Made by a program: the position numbers and the translations under genes | Origin: Reyranella soli | GTDB taxonomy: Bacteria; Pseudomonadota; Alphaproteobacteria; Reyranellales; Reyranellaceae | Direction of reading: 5' to 3' | Assembly (NCBI RefSeq): GCF_007992495.1 | Contig: NZ_BKAJ01000088.1 | Span: 1 to 64,000 of the forward strand | Length of the DNA: 64,000 nt | Shown here: positions 34,182 through 43,019 of the stretch, in pieces | Position numbering within the stretch: the stretch's first letter is position 1 | How the letters are laid out: each line of letters begins with the position of its first letter | Notes under the pieces: model-generated | The model's input: only the letters and a program-made list of their open reading frames with translations | Database searches by the model: none | What the model was told of the DNA's origin: nothing

Positions 34182-35409
34182 CTAGGCGGTGCCGTTCAGC
34201 ACGAAATCGAAGATGTCGAAGTTGCGCAGCCGCCGGCTACCCGCGATGGCGGCATAGTCGGGCGTCAGTTTCGTCGACACGACGAACGGCACGGGTTGTT
34301 CGGAGACCCCGCCATGGGAGCGCAGTCGATGGCCGTCGACGGTGGACAGGTCATGCTCGGCACGGCTGGCGCCGATGGTGGTGTTCCTCTCGGCGATGAC
34401 CACGGCGTCGCCCTCGCGATCAGGCGGCAACTCGAAGCGCTCTGCCGCCTGCGGCCCGTCGAGGACGAGCGCGACGCCCGGCAGCCTCGATCAGCCGCGC
34501 GATACCGACGCCCTTCTTGTCGTAGACGCGCACGAACGAGCCCAGCGCGCCATGGTGACGGACGAAGGGATCGGCGATGGGGCAGATCACGCGCACCGCG
34601 CCCTCGCCGAAACGCTGATTGAGCTCGTCTTCGAGGAAGACGATGTTGGGCGTGCCATCCTTCGCCGCCTTGTCGTTCATGCCATGGTCGGCCGTCACGC
34701 CGACAACGGCGCCAAGCTCGATCATGCGTTCCATGCGCCGGTCGATGGCGTGATGGAAATCGTCCGATTGGCGTTCGCCCGGCGCATGGCTGTGCTGGAT
34801 CCAGTCGGACAGCGAGAGATAGAGGAGCTCCGCATCGCCGCGCTCGATCAGCCTGATGCCGGCATCCAGCACGAACATTGAGAGGTCCGGCGAGTACATG
34901 TCGGGCTTAGGCCGGCCGACCAGCGCCTCGGCGTCAGCGATGCCGTTCTCCGTCAGGCTGCATTCATCGGCGAATTGCGAGGAGAAGGAGATGCCTTTGA
35001 GATTGTGGCCCAGCATCTTGCGCAGCTTGTCCTTGGCCGTAACGGCGGCCGTGCGCACGCCCGCCTGCGACATCAGGCCGAGGATGGTTTCGCAGCGCAG
35101 CAGGTGGGCATCCGTCACCATGACCTCGCGACCGGTCTCGCGGTCGAGATAGTAGTTGCCGGAAATGCCGTGCACCGAGGGCGGCGCGCCGGTGACGATC
35201 GACGCGTTGTTCGGGTTGGTGAAAGTCGGTACCACGGAATCGGCTAGGCCGACGAAGCCTTCCGCCTGGAGCCGCCGGAAGGTCGGCAGGATGCCTTCGG
35301 TGATGCCCCGTTCCAGGTAGCTCGGGTCGAAGCCATCGACGCAGATCACGACGGTGGGCCGCGTCGGCAGGCGATAGCGGCGATCGTTCAGAAGAATCTC
35401 GTTGGGCAT
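34182..35409 (-). pseudogene. phnA: Phosphonoacetate hydrolase-like gene with frameshift
   Basis: Alkaline-phosphatase superfamily member resembling phosphonoacetate hydrolase, which releases phosphate and acetate using two zinc ions. The N-terminal ~308 codons read well: Asp25 in CVDGFDP, Thr64 in FTNPNN, SDWIQHSH, and GVTADHG. At about 34485 the frame shifts (1228 bases, not a multiple of three): the original frame stops after 22 unrelated codons, while the adjacent frame resumes the family sequence LPGVALVLDGP and contains LRSHGGVSEQ, which holds the last zinc-ligand His. Comparison suggests loss of two bases. It could be a real mutation or a sequence error. The start overlaps the amidase stop (TGATG). 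Confidence 0.75.
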
Positions 35410-36674
35410 CAGGAAGCCGCCTGAGTCGATGGTTGGACAACGGGCGCGGACCGGGCCGGGCCGCGGGGATCGATCGGAACCCGGCTCGATATGCCGGCCA
35501 TCTCTTCGACCAGCCGGCCTGTGCTCAGCAGGCCTGCCTCGCCGCGATGGGGGCCGATGATCTGCAGGCCGACCGGCAGGCCCTCGCGCGTAAAACCGCA
35601 GGGCACGCTCATCGCCGGGTTGGCCGTGAGCGAGATGACGAAGCAGATCGTGTACCAGTCGTAATAATGCTCGAAGCGATGGCCTTCGAGCTCCATGAGC
35701 GCCGGCCAGTTCACGTCGAAGGGCGGAGTGCAGGCGGCCGGACACAACAAGAAATCGTAGCGTTCGAAGAAGGCCGCCATCCGGCGCACGATGTCGGCGC
35801 GCCGCCGCTCGGCCTCGGCAATAACACCGGACGTGAGCGCCTTGCCGCGCTCGATGTTCCAGATCATGTCGCGCTTCACGCGGTCGCGGTTGGCTTCGAC
35901 GACGGCGGCGAGAAATGACGTGCCATCCGCCGGCATCGACCGCGGATCGAGCGGATGGGCACCGACCTGCGCCTGGAACATCAGCGCCACGTCGCCGACC
36001 GTGCGGCCGATCGTCCCTTCTACCGCCAACGTCTCCCACAGGGCGTAGCGCGGCCCGACCGGGCTGGTCGTGCCGGAAGCGATGCGGCCCGGGGTCGGCC
36101 GCAGCGTCGCCACCGAGCAGAAGGAGGCCGGCACGCGCAGGCTGCAGCCGCCGTCGGAGCCGCCGGCCAGCCAGACCTCGCCCGTCGCCACGCTCACCGC
36201 CGCTCCGCCGGACGACCCGCCCGGCGTCAGATCGGTGTTCCAGGGATTGCGCGTGGCGCCGAACAGCGGATTGGTGGTGTTGGCCCCGATCCCGAGCTCA
36301 GGAACGTTCGACTTCGCCACCGGTATGGCGCCGTTGCGCTCGAGCGTCTCGACCCCGATGTCGGATCGATCGGCGACATGGTCGCTGAAGATGGGCGAGC
36401 CCCAGGTCGTACGCACGCCCTGCAGCCGGCTCAGATCCTTCACCGCGATCGGCAGTCCCGCCAGCGGCCGCTCGAGCGCTGCAGCGCCTTCGCGCATCAT
36501 CCTCTTGGCCTGATCGCGCGCACGGTCGAAGCAGAGGATCGGCAGCGCGTTCACCGCAGGCTCGACTTCGGCAATACGCGCGATGGCCGCGTCGACCAGC
36601 TCAAGCGGCGACACTTGCCCCTTCCGCACCAGGCCTGCGGCCTGGCGTGCGGTCAGTCTCGTCAGGTCGGTCAT
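35409..36674 (-). CDS. Amidase signature family enzyme with apparent internal deletion
   Basis: 421-residue amidase (GatA/AtzE-type). The Ser-cisSer-Lys triad is intact: Lys79 in LPIAVKDL, cis-Ser in TPGGSSGG (about 155) and nucleophile Ser178 in GGCSLRVPA. After SFLAAVVEAN (about residue 258) the sequence jumps to the KRDMIWNIERG region; relatives have about 70 residues between these blocks, and the total length (421 instead of about 480-490) fits an in-frame deletion near nucleotide 35900. Activity is therefore doubtful. It would hydrolyse an amide to carboxylate and ammonia, feeding the neighbouring genes. Translation is coupled to the phnA-like gene. Confidence 0.8.
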   Translation of the reverse strand: MTDLTRLTARQAAGLVRKGQVSPLELVDAAIARIAEVEPAVNALPILCFDRARDQAKRMMREGAAALERPLAGLPIAVKDLSRLQGVRTTWGSPIFSDHVADRSDIGVETLERNGAIPVAKSNVPELGIGANTTNPLFGATRNPWNTDLTPGGSSGGAAVSVATGEVWLAGGSDGGCSLRVPASFCSVATLRPTPGRIASGTTSPVGPRYALWETLAVEGTIGRTVGDVALMFQAQVGAHPLDPRSMPADGTSFLAAVVEANRDRVKRDMIWNIERGKALTSGVIAEAERRRADIVRRMAAFFERYDFLLCPAACTPPFDVNWPALMELEGHRFEHYYDWYTICFVISLTANPAMSVPCGFTREGLPVGLQIIGPHRGEAGLLSTGRLVEEMAGISSRVPIDPRGPARSAPVVQPSTQAAS

Positions 36675-36678
36675 CGCG

Positions 36679-37350
36679 TCAGGGCGCGTAGGCGGCGAGG
36701 ATGCGGCGGCGCGCGACCTCGACGTGATTGAGCATGGCCCGGCTTGCGCCTTCGGGATCGTGGGCGACGATACGCTCGACGATCTCGCGGTGCTCGTCGA
36801 GGGTAGGGCCAGGCGCCAGGCTGCGGCGCCGGAACAGCATCAGCTCCTTGGTGATGCGGCCATACATCTCGCTGAGCTTGGTGTTGCCGGCCATCTCGAA
36901 GATTCGGCGATGCAGGTCGTGGTTGAGCGCGGCGTATTGCGCGCGGTCCTCGCGCGCGACCGCCGCGGTCATGGCGTCGATGATGCCGCGGAGCTCGCGG
37001 CTCTCCTCGTCCGTGACTTTCTCAGCGAGGATGCGCGCGGCGAGCGCTTCCAGGGCGCCGCGCACCACGTAGTTCTGGTCGGCTTCGACGATATCGATCT
37101 CGCGCACGAAGACGCCGCGGTTCTTCTCGAAGCGGACGAGCCCGACTTCCTCCAAGCCGCGGAAAGCCTCGCGCACCGGGCCACGGCTGATGCCGAGCCG
37201 CAGCGCCATCTCCGCCTCGCCGATCCTGTCGCCCGCCGGCAGCTCGCCGGACAGGATCAACTTCTCGATTTCCTCCTGTGCAGCCGAGGCCAGCGACCGC
37301 GCGCGGAGCAGGGAAAGGGCAGTTTCAGCGGGCTGCGGCTTGGTCGGCAT
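36679..37350 (-). CDS. GntR family regulator (FCD domain)
   Basis: 223-residue transcription factor. Winged-helix domain (about 15-80) with LPAGDRIGEAEMALRLGISRGPVREAFRGLEEVGLV, then an FCD ligand-binding domain (about 90-215) whose Asp/His metal ligands include the region YAALNHDLHRRIFEMAGN and LDEHREIVERI. FCD regulators usually sense small carboxylates. The start ATG at 37350 excludes a 13-residue extension. It is the first gene of the minus-strand amidase/phnA/isomerase cluster and is divergent from a TctC gene, with a palindromic site (37394-37405) between them, so it likely controls both. Confidence 0.88.
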   Translation of the reverse strand: MPTKPQPAETALSLLRARSLASAAQEEIEKLILSGELPAGDRIGEAEMALRLGISRGPVREAFRGLEEVGLVRFEKNRGVFVREIDIVEADQNYVVRGALEALAARILAEKVTDEESRELRGIIDAMTAAVAREDRAQYAALNHDLHRRIFEMAGNTKLSEMYGRITKELMLFRRRSLAPGPTLDEHREIVERIVAHDPEGASRAMLNHVEVARRRILAAYAP

Positions 37351-37393
37351 GGGTGGATTAAGGTCCTCGACCACGCCGATTGTCAACAATAAT

Positions 37394-37405
37394 ATTACAT
37401 GTAAT
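37394..37405. promoter_or_regulatory. Predicted GntR operator
   Basis: ATTACATGTAAT, a perfect 12-base palindrome in a strikingly AT-rich 40-base patch between the divergent GntR and TctC genes. Size and position fit an FCD-type GntR operator that would regulate both directions. Confidence 0.65.
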
Positions 37406-37464
37406 CTTAATGTAGACGTAACACTTCGAGGTTAGCTGAGCAGGGCTTTCAGGGAGTCGTCCGC

Positions 37465-38445
37465 ATGCTGTCACTTCGCCGATCTCTGGCGCGGCTTTTC
37501 ATTGTCCTGTGCGCCATCGCCGGCGCGTCGAACGCCTTTGCCCAGTCCTACCCGGCAAAGCCCATCCGCATCGTCGTGCCCTATGCGGCAGGCGGGAATT
37601 CGGATGTGATCGCCCGCTCCCTCGGAGCGAAGCTGTCGGAAAATCTCGGACAGCCGGTGATCATCGACAATCGTCCGGGGGCAAGCGGCATCATCGGCTC
37701 CGACGTGGTCGCGAAAGCCGCACCCGACGGATACACGCTGCTGATGATCTCGTCGGGCAATCTGACGACCAACCCGTCACTATTCGCCCAGTTGCCCTAT
37801 GACACCGCGCGCGATTTCACGCCGATCTCGAATGTCGCCTACACCACCTACCTGTTCGGCGTTCATCCGTCGCTGCCCGTGCATTCCGTGAAGGACCTGA
37901 TCGCGCTGGCCAAGGCGCAGCCCGGCAAGATCGACGCTGCAACGCCAGGAATCGGCGCCGGCGGCCATCTTGCCCTCGAGCTCTTCATGAGCATGTCCGG
38001 CACGTCCTTCACCGAGGTCCATTACAAAGGCGCCGGCCCCGCGCTTTCGGACACGCTGAGTGGCCAGACGAAAGTCATCATGGACGCAATGTCGACGTCG
38101 CTGCGCCACGTGCGGGCCGGGACGCTGCGTGCGCTGGGCCAAAGCGGCACGACGCGCTCGACGCTGATGCCGGACGTGCCGACTATCGCGGAGGCAGGGC
38201 TGCCCGGCTACGAGTACAGCATCTACAATGCCTTGCTGGGGCCGGCCGGAATGCCCCGGCCCATCGTGGACAAGCTGCAGGCCGAAGTCGCAAAGGCGAG
38301 CCGCAGCCCGGAAGTGCTCGAAAAGTTCGAGCAGCTGGGAATCACCGTGACTGCGTCGACGTCGGGGGAACTCGCGGACTTCATGAAGGTCGAGACCGCG
38401 AAATGGGCGAAGATCATCCAGGCCGCGGGCATCAAGCCGGAGTGA
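37465..38445 (+). CDS. Bug/TctC family solute-binding protein
   Basis: 326-residue periplasmic receptor of the tripartite tricarboxylate transporter type. Signal peptide to about residue 27 (NAFAQ), then YPAKPIRIVVPYAAGGNSDVIAR, the carboxylate-binding first loop, and later EVHYKGAGPALSDTLSGQ. It should bind a carboxylate for uptake. No tctA or tctB membrane genes are nearby, as is common for expanded Bug receptors. Divergent from the GntR gene and therefore probably the receptor for the substrate of the amidase/isomerase cluster. Confidence 0.88.
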   Translation: MLSLRRSLARLFIVLCAIAGASNAFAQSYPAKPIRIVVPYAAGGNSDVIARSLGAKLSENLGQPVIIDNRPGASGIIGSDVVAKAAPDGYTLLMISSGNLTTNPSLFAQLPYDTARDFTPISNVAYTTYLFGVHPSLPVHSVKDLIALAKAQPGKIDAATPGIGAGGHLALELFMSMSGTSFTEVHYKGAGPALSDTLSGQTKVIMDAMSTSLRHVRAGTLRALGQSGTTRSTLMPDVPTIAEAGLPGYEYSIYNALLGPAGMPRPIVDKLQAEVAKASRSPEVLEKFEQLGITVTASTSGELADFMKVETAKWAKIIQAAGIKPE

Positions 38446-38505
38446 CGGCCGGCTCCGGCCGGAGGGAGTAGCGCCGATCCGCCCGTCGCGCTAAACCCCG
38501 CCGCC

Positions 38506-39234
38506 ATGCTTCTCTTCCCCGCCATCGACCTCAAAGACGGCAAGTGCGTGCGACTCCTGCGCGGCGACATGGCCAAGGCCACGGTGTTCAACGACAGCCC
38601 GGCGGCCCAGGCCAAGGCGTTCGCCAATGCCGGCTGCGAGTGGCTGCACCTGGTCGATCTCAACGGCGCGGTCGAGGGCCATCCGGTCAATCGCGCCGCC
38701 GTCGAGAGCATCCTGAAGGAAGTGAAGGTGCCGGCCCAGCTCGGCGGCGGCATTCGCACCATCGAGAGCATCGCGCAGTGGATCGAGGCCGGCGTTCAGC
38801 GCGTCATCCTGGGCACCATTGCCGTCAAGGAACCCGGCCTGGTGAAGGCCGCCTGCAAGCAGTGGCCCAACCAGATCGCCGTCGGCATCGATGCGCGCGA
38901 CGGCATCGTCGCGGTCGACGGCTGGACCAAGCAGAGCACGGTGCGCGCCCTCGACCTCGCCTTGCGCTTCGAGGATGCCGGGGTGGCCGCCGTCATCTAC
39001 ACCGACATCGACCGCGACGGCGCCATGGGCGGCGTCAATGTCGATGCCACGGTGACGCTCGCCCAGCATCTCACCACGCCGGTCATCGCCTCGGGCGGCG
39101 TGAGCTCGCTCGACGACCTGCGCGAGCTCAGGCCGGCCGAGGAGTTCGGCATCATCGGCGCCATCGTCGGCCGCGCGCTCTACGATGGCCGCGTGACGGT
39201 GCCCGACGCGATTCGCGTGCTGAAGGGCGAGTAG
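38506..39234 (+). CDS. hisA: ProFAR isomerase HisA
   Basis: 242-residue (beta/alpha)8 enzyme of histidine biosynthesis converting ProFAR to PRFAR. Catalytic Asp residues are in FPAIDLKDGKCVRL (Asp near residue 7) and VIYTDIDRDGAMGG (about 165-178); phosphate-binding glycines occur in LGGGIRTIES and ASGGVSSLDDL. Full length. hisF lies downstream on the same strand but an opposite-strand oxygenase gene is inserted between them. Confidence 0.95.
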   Translation: MLLFPAIDLKDGKCVRLLRGDMAKATVFNDSPAAQAKAFANAGCEWLHLVDLNGAVEGHPVNRAAVESILKEVKVPAQLGGGIRTIESIAQWIEAGVQRVILGTIAVKEPGLVKAACKQWPNQIAVGIDARDGIVAVDGWTKQSTVRALDLALRFEDAGVAAVIYTDIDRDGAMGGVNVDATVTLAQHLTTPVIASGGVSSLDDLRELRPAEEFGIIGAIVGRALYDGRVTVPDAIRVLKGE

Positions 39235-39249
39235 GTCACACACCCTTCG

Positions 39250-40203
39250 TCATGACGTATGCTTGTACGTCGGCTCGAGCCGCGACAGCAGATAGTCGGC
39301 AGCAACTACCGGCGGATACTTCGCGGCGCCGTCCTTGAGGCAGGTCGGCAGGCAGGCGACGAGGGCCTCGGGATTGGGATCGAGGAAGAACACCACTGAA
39401 TAACGATCGCGGTTGGGGCTGACGACGCGATGCGGCGTCGAGACATAGACGTCGTTGGTCCAGCGCATCAGGCAGTCGCCGATGTTGCAGATCAGCGCGC
39501 CGGGCACGGTCGGTGCGCTGATCCATTGGCCGGCGCGATTGCGCACCATCAGCCCCTCGACGCCATCGGTCGCGAGCAGGGTCAGATTGCCATAGTCGGT
39601 GTGCTCGCCCGCGCCGAGCTGGCCGGGCCGCGGCGCCACCGGCGCGGCGGGATAGTGCAGCAGCCGCAGGATCGCCATCGGCTTGCTGAGCTTGTCGTCG
39701 AAGAAGGTGCGCTCGATGCCGAGATCACGCGCCAGAGCGCGATGCAGCGCCAGGCCCAGCCGATGGGCATGCCCGAAATAGTCGAGCATGGTTGCACGGA
39801 AGCCGGGCTGGTCCGGCCAGGGATTGGCGTGCCGGAACGGCTGGCCGCCCAAAAGGTCGGGATCGTCGCTGGCCAGCTCGAGCCCGATGTTGAAACACTC
39901 CTTCAGGTCGGGGAGCGTTCCCGGCTGCAGCTTCTCGCCCTCGATCGGCACATGGCCGCGATTGCCCGAGGCGCCGGTGTAGCGCACCGGATCCTTGATC
40001 GCCGCCGGCGCCGCGAAGAAACGCTGCGCCTGCGCGAACACGTCGGCAATCGTTCCGGCCGGGATGCCGTGGCCCTCGATGTAGAAGAAGCCGATGTCGC
40101 GGCAGGCCCGGCCGAGCTTGCGGGCGACATCCGCCTCGCCCTCCGGCCCGCCGCCAAGCAGCGGCGCGACATCGATCAGGGGGATGGCGGCGTCCTGCGT
40201 CAT
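39250..40203 (-). CDS. Isopenicillin-N-synthase-like Fe(II)/2-oxoglutarate oxygenase
   Basis: 317-residue non-heme iron oxygenase. Iron ligands: His and Asp in GEHTDYGNLTLL and the distal His in STPHRVVSPNRDRYSVVFF, which also contains the RxS 2-oxoglutarate-binding pair (RYS). The N-terminal DIOX_N region has IPLIDVAPLLGG and GRACRDIGFFYIEGHGIP. The substrate is unknown. It lies opposite to and between hisA and hisF, separated by 15 bases from hisA's end and 74 bases from hisF's start, which breaks the usual his arrangement. Confidence 0.88.
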   Translation of the reverse strand: MTQDAAIPLIDVAPLLGGGPEGEADVARKLGRACRDIGFFYIEGHGIPAGTIADVFAQAQRFFAAPAAIKDPVRYTGASGNRGHVPIEGEKLQPGTLPDLKECFNIGLELASDDPDLLGGQPFRHANPWPDQPGFRATMLDYFGHAHRLGLALHRALARDLGIERTFFDDKLSKPMAILRLLHYPAAPVAPRPGQLGAGEHTDYGNLTLLATDGVEGLMVRNRAGQWISAPTVPGALICNIGDCLMRWTNDVYVSTPHRVVSPNRDRYSVVFFLDPNPEALVACLPTCLKDGAAKYPPVVAADYLLSRLEPTYKHTS

Positions 40204-40277
40204 GGCGCGCAGCGTACCATTACGACCCGGCCTCGCGTCGACAAACCGCCGGTTGGCGCATAAGGTCCGGCCCCGCC

Positions 40278-41051
40278 ATGCTGAAGGTCCGCATCATCCC
40301 CTGCCTCGACGTCAAAGACGGCCGCGTCGTCAAAGGCGTGCAGTTCGTCGGGCTGCGCGATGCCGGCGATCCGGTTGAGCAGGCGCGCGTCTACGACGCC
40401 GCCGGCGCCGACGAGCTCACCTTCCTCGACATCACGGCGAGCCACGAGAACCGCGACACCATCCTCGACGTCGTGGCGCGCACGGCCGAGCAGTGCTTCA
40501 TGCCCCTGACCGTGGGCGGCGGCGTGCGCCAGGTCGAGGACATCCGCCGCCTGCTGCTGGCCGGCGCCGACAAGGTCTCGATCAACTCCGCCGCCGTGGC
40601 ACGGCCGGAGTTCGTGCGCGAGGCGGCCGAGAAATACGGCGACCAGTGCATCGTAGTGGCGATCGACGCCCGCCAGATCGCGCCCGGCCGCTGGGAGGTC
40701 TTCACCCATGGCGGCCGCAAGGCGACCGGCCTGGACGCCGTCGGCTGGGCCAGGCGCATGACCGACTCGGGCGCGGGCGAGATCCTGCTGACCTCGATGG
40801 ACCGCGACGGCACCAAGTCGGGCTTCGACCTCGATCTCACCCGTGCGGTGTCGGACGCCGTGCCGGTGCCGGTCGTTGCCTCGGGCGGCGTCGGCACGCT
40901 CGATCACCTGGTCGATGGCGTGGTGAAGGGCGGTGCCTCGGCGGTGCTGGCCGCCTCGATCTTCCACTTCGGCGAGTTCACCATCGCCCAAGCGAAGGAA
41001 CGGCTAGCCGAGGCCGGCGTACCGATCCGACAAATCTCGCGCGCCGCGTGA
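40278..41051 (+). CDS. hisF: Imidazole glycerol phosphate synthase cyclase subunit HisF
   Basis: 257-residue (beta/alpha)8 cyclase that, with HisH, forms imidazole glycerol phosphate and AICAR. Catalytic Asp11 lies in IIPCLDVKDGRVVKG and the second Asp in ILLTSMDRDGTKSGFDL (about 130); LTVGGGVRQVEDI and ASGGVGTLDHL bind phosphate. Full length. It is followed by hisE after 84 bases on the same strand. Confidence 0.96.
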   Translation: MLKVRIIPCLDVKDGRVVKGVQFVGLRDAGDPVEQARVYDAAGADELTFLDITASHENRDTILDVVARTAEQCFMPLTVGGGVRQVEDIRRLLLAGADKVSINSAAVARPEFVREAAEKYGDQCIVVAIDARQIAPGRWEVFTHGGRKATGLDAVGWARRMTDSGAGEILLTSMDRDGTKSGFDLDLTRAVSDAVPVPVVASGGVGTLDHLVDGVVKGGASAVLAASIFHFGEFTIAQAKERLAEAGVPIRQISRAA

Positions 41052-41135
41052 TTTTGGCGTAGAATTGCCGCAGCGTCCCTGTAAGAGACGCATGCAATCG
41101 CCCGTCCCCTCCTCGGGCGTGGAGTAAATCCCCGG

Positions 41136-41525
41136 ATGGCCAAGAACAAGAAAGCAAAGAAAGCGCACAAGAAGAAGCGCGGCAGCAGCGCTGGCGATGG
41201 CGTCGACGAGCACGTGCTCGACCGCCTCTATCTCGTGATCGACAGCCGCAAGGGCGCCGACCCCGACACGTCCTACACCGCCCGCCTGTTCAGCCGCGGC
41301 CGCCAGCAGATCGCCAAGAAGCTGGGCGAGGAAGCGGTCGAGGCGTTGATCGAAGGCATCCGCGGCGACAAGGGCAAGCTGGTCGGCGAGAGCGCCGACA
41401 TGCTCTATCACCTGCTCACCCTGTGGGCGGCGATCGGCGTGAAGCCCAAGGCGGTATGGAGCGAGCTGGCCCGCCGCGAGGGCCTATCGGGCATCGCCGA
41501 AAAGGCGTCACGCAGCCAGAAGTGA
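41136..41525 (+). CDS. hisE: Phosphoribosyl-ATP pyrophosphatase HisE with Lys-rich N-terminus
   Basis: 129-residue enzyme hydrolysing phosphoribosyl-ATP to phosphoribosyl-AMP. The MazG-like catalytic core has KLGEEAVEALIEGIRGDK and LVGESADMLYHLLTLW, with the metal-binding Glu/Asp residues intact. The first ~20 residues are unusual for HisE: a run with eleven lysines (MAKNKKAKKAHKKKRGSS), giving a very basic tail that may bind nucleic acid or simply be disordered. The start is supported by GGAG 11 bases upstream. A small hairpin (41099-41119) lies just before the ribosome site. Confidence 0.92.
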   Translation: MAKNKKAKKAHKKKRGSSAGDGVDEHVLDRLYLVIDSRKGADPDTSYTARLFSRGRQQIAKKLGEEAVEALIEGIRGDKGKLVGESADMLYHLLTLWAAIGVKPKAVWSELARREGLSGIAEKASRSQK

Positions 41526-41556
41526 CGAAACAGCGACCCCGCGCTAAACCGGGGGC

Positions 41557-41928
41557 ATGGCCGACTACGACCGCAACAACATCTTCGCGCGCATCCTGCG
41601 CGGCGAACTGCCCTGCAAGAAGGTCTACGAGGACGATCACGCGCTCGCCTTCCACGACATCAACCCGCAGGCGCCGGTCCATGTGCTGGTGATCCCCAAG
41701 GGCGAGTACGTCTCGAACATGGATTTCAGCGCGAATGCGCCGACCGAGACTCTGGCCGGCTTCTGGCGCGCCGTCGGCACGGTGGCGCGCCAGCTCGGGT
41801 TGGAGCAGGACGGCTATCGCCTGGTCGCCAACAACGGCGCCAATGGCGGCCAGATCGTATTCCATTTCCACGTCCATATCGTGAGCGGCCGGAATCAGCG
41901 ACCACGCTTCGGCCGCGTCCACGAATGA
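41557..41928 (+). CDS. HIT family nucleotide-binding protein
   Basis: 123-residue histidine-triad protein of the HinT branch, hydrolysing nucleoside phosphoramidates. The triad is in FHFHVHIVSGR (about residues 107-117); the N-terminal FARILRGELPCKKVYEDDHALAFHDI is typical. It follows hisE after 31 bases, a pairing common in Alphaproteobacteria, and its stop overlaps the next gene's start by four bases. Confidence 0.92.
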   Translation: MADYDRNNIFARILRGELPCKKVYEDDHALAFHDINPQAPVHVLVIPKGEYVSNMDFSANAPTETLAGFWRAVGTVARQLGLEQDGYRLVANNGANGGQIVFHFHVHIVSGRNQRPRFGRVHE

Positions 41929-42962
41929 TCGCCCGCCGGGCGCTGCTGGCGTTGGCGGCCCTCGCGCCGCTTGCAGCGCCTGTGGGGGTTGGGGCGCAGC
42001 CGGCGCGGCCGCGCTTCTATGCCAAGGGCACCAAGCAGCGCGCCGTGCGCTTCACCGGCAGCGAAGGCGCCGAGCTTGTCGGCACCCTGCTGTTGCCGAT
42101 CTGGAGCGAGCTCGAGAAGGTGCCGGGCGTCGTGCTGGTCTCGGGCAGCGGCCCGACCGACCGCAACGGCAACAACACGCTGGTGCCCGAGCGCATCGAT
42201 CTTTTGAAGCAGGTCGCCGAACTTCTGGCCGAAGCGGGTATCGCCAGCCTGCGCTACGACAAGCGCGGCATCGGCGCCTCGACGCAGAAGCCGCATGGCT
42301 CGCTGGCCGAGCTGGAGCGCTTCTTCTCCTGGGACAATTTCGTCGGCGATGTCGTCGCCGCCCAGGCCGAGCTGGTGAGGCACGACGAGATCAAGTCCTA
42401 CGCCACCGCCCTGCTGGGGCACAGCGAAGGCGGTCTCCTGGTGCTGGCGGCGGCGCCGGCCATCACCAGGAACCCGCCGCATGGCATGGTGCTTCTCGCC
42501 ACGCCCGGCAGGAAGCTCGCCGATATCCTGCGCGCGCAGATCGAGCGCGGCGCACCCAATCTGCTGGCGCCGGTCGATCGCGCGATCAAGGCCATCGCGG
42601 CCACGGGGCATGTCCCGTCGGACCTGCCGCGGGAGCTGGAAGCGTTGTTCCCGCCCTATGCCGGACCGTTCCTGCAGCGCCTGCTGGCCTTCGACCCGGC
42701 GCAGGCGCTCGCCGCCTCGCGCCTGCCCTGCCTGCTGCTGCAGGGTGCGGCCGACCGCCAGGTCGTGCCGATGGAAGACATCCAGCCTCTGATCGACTCG
42801 CTGGGAAAGCGCGATGCGCCCGGCGAAGCGATGGTCGTTCCCGCCGCCAGCCACAATCTCAAGCTGGTGCAATGGCCGACCGACACCGGCTTCGGCGGCC
42901 CGATCGCACCGGCCGTCGCGGCCAAGCTCACGAGCTGGATGAAGCAGCTGCTCGGCGCGTGA
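41925..42962 (+). CDS. Alpha/beta hydrolase, exported
   Basis: 345-residue serine hydrolase. Signal peptide at about residues 1-25 (RRALLALAALAPLAAP). Fold features: oxyanion region VLVSGSGPTDRNGNN, nucleophile elbow GHSEGGLL (Ser about 168), a late Asp region QGAADRQVVPMEDI and catalytic His in AASHNLKL (about 310). Probably a periplasmic esterase or peptidase-like hydrolase of unknown substrate. Start overlaps the HIT gene (ATGA), indicating coupling. Confidence 0.85.
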   Translation: MIARRALLALAALAPLAAPVGVGAQPARPRFYAKGTKQRAVRFTGSEGAELVGTLLLPIWSELEKVPGVVLVSGSGPTDRNGNNTLVPERIDLLKQVAELLAEAGIASLRYDKRGIGASTQKPHGSLAELERFFSWDNFVGDVVAAQAELVRHDEIKSYATALLGHSEGGLLVLAAAPAITRNPPHGMVLLATPGRKLADILRAQIERGAPNLLAPVDRAIKAIAATGHVPSDLPRELEALFPPYAGPFLQRLLAFDPAQALAASRLPCLLLQGAADRQVVPMEDIQPLIDSLGKRDAPGEAMVVPAASHNLKLVQWPTDTGFGGPIAPAVAAKLTSWMKQLLGA

Positions 42963-43019
42963 GGGGGTGCTTGATCGGGCGCTGCGGCGGGTCGATCATC
43001 GCCCGAAAGGAGAAGCGAC

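Noticed and set aside
38447..38460. GGCCGG-CT-CCGGCC hairpin after the TctC gene as a terminator
   Set aside because: Six-base stem without a T-run; too weak to support.
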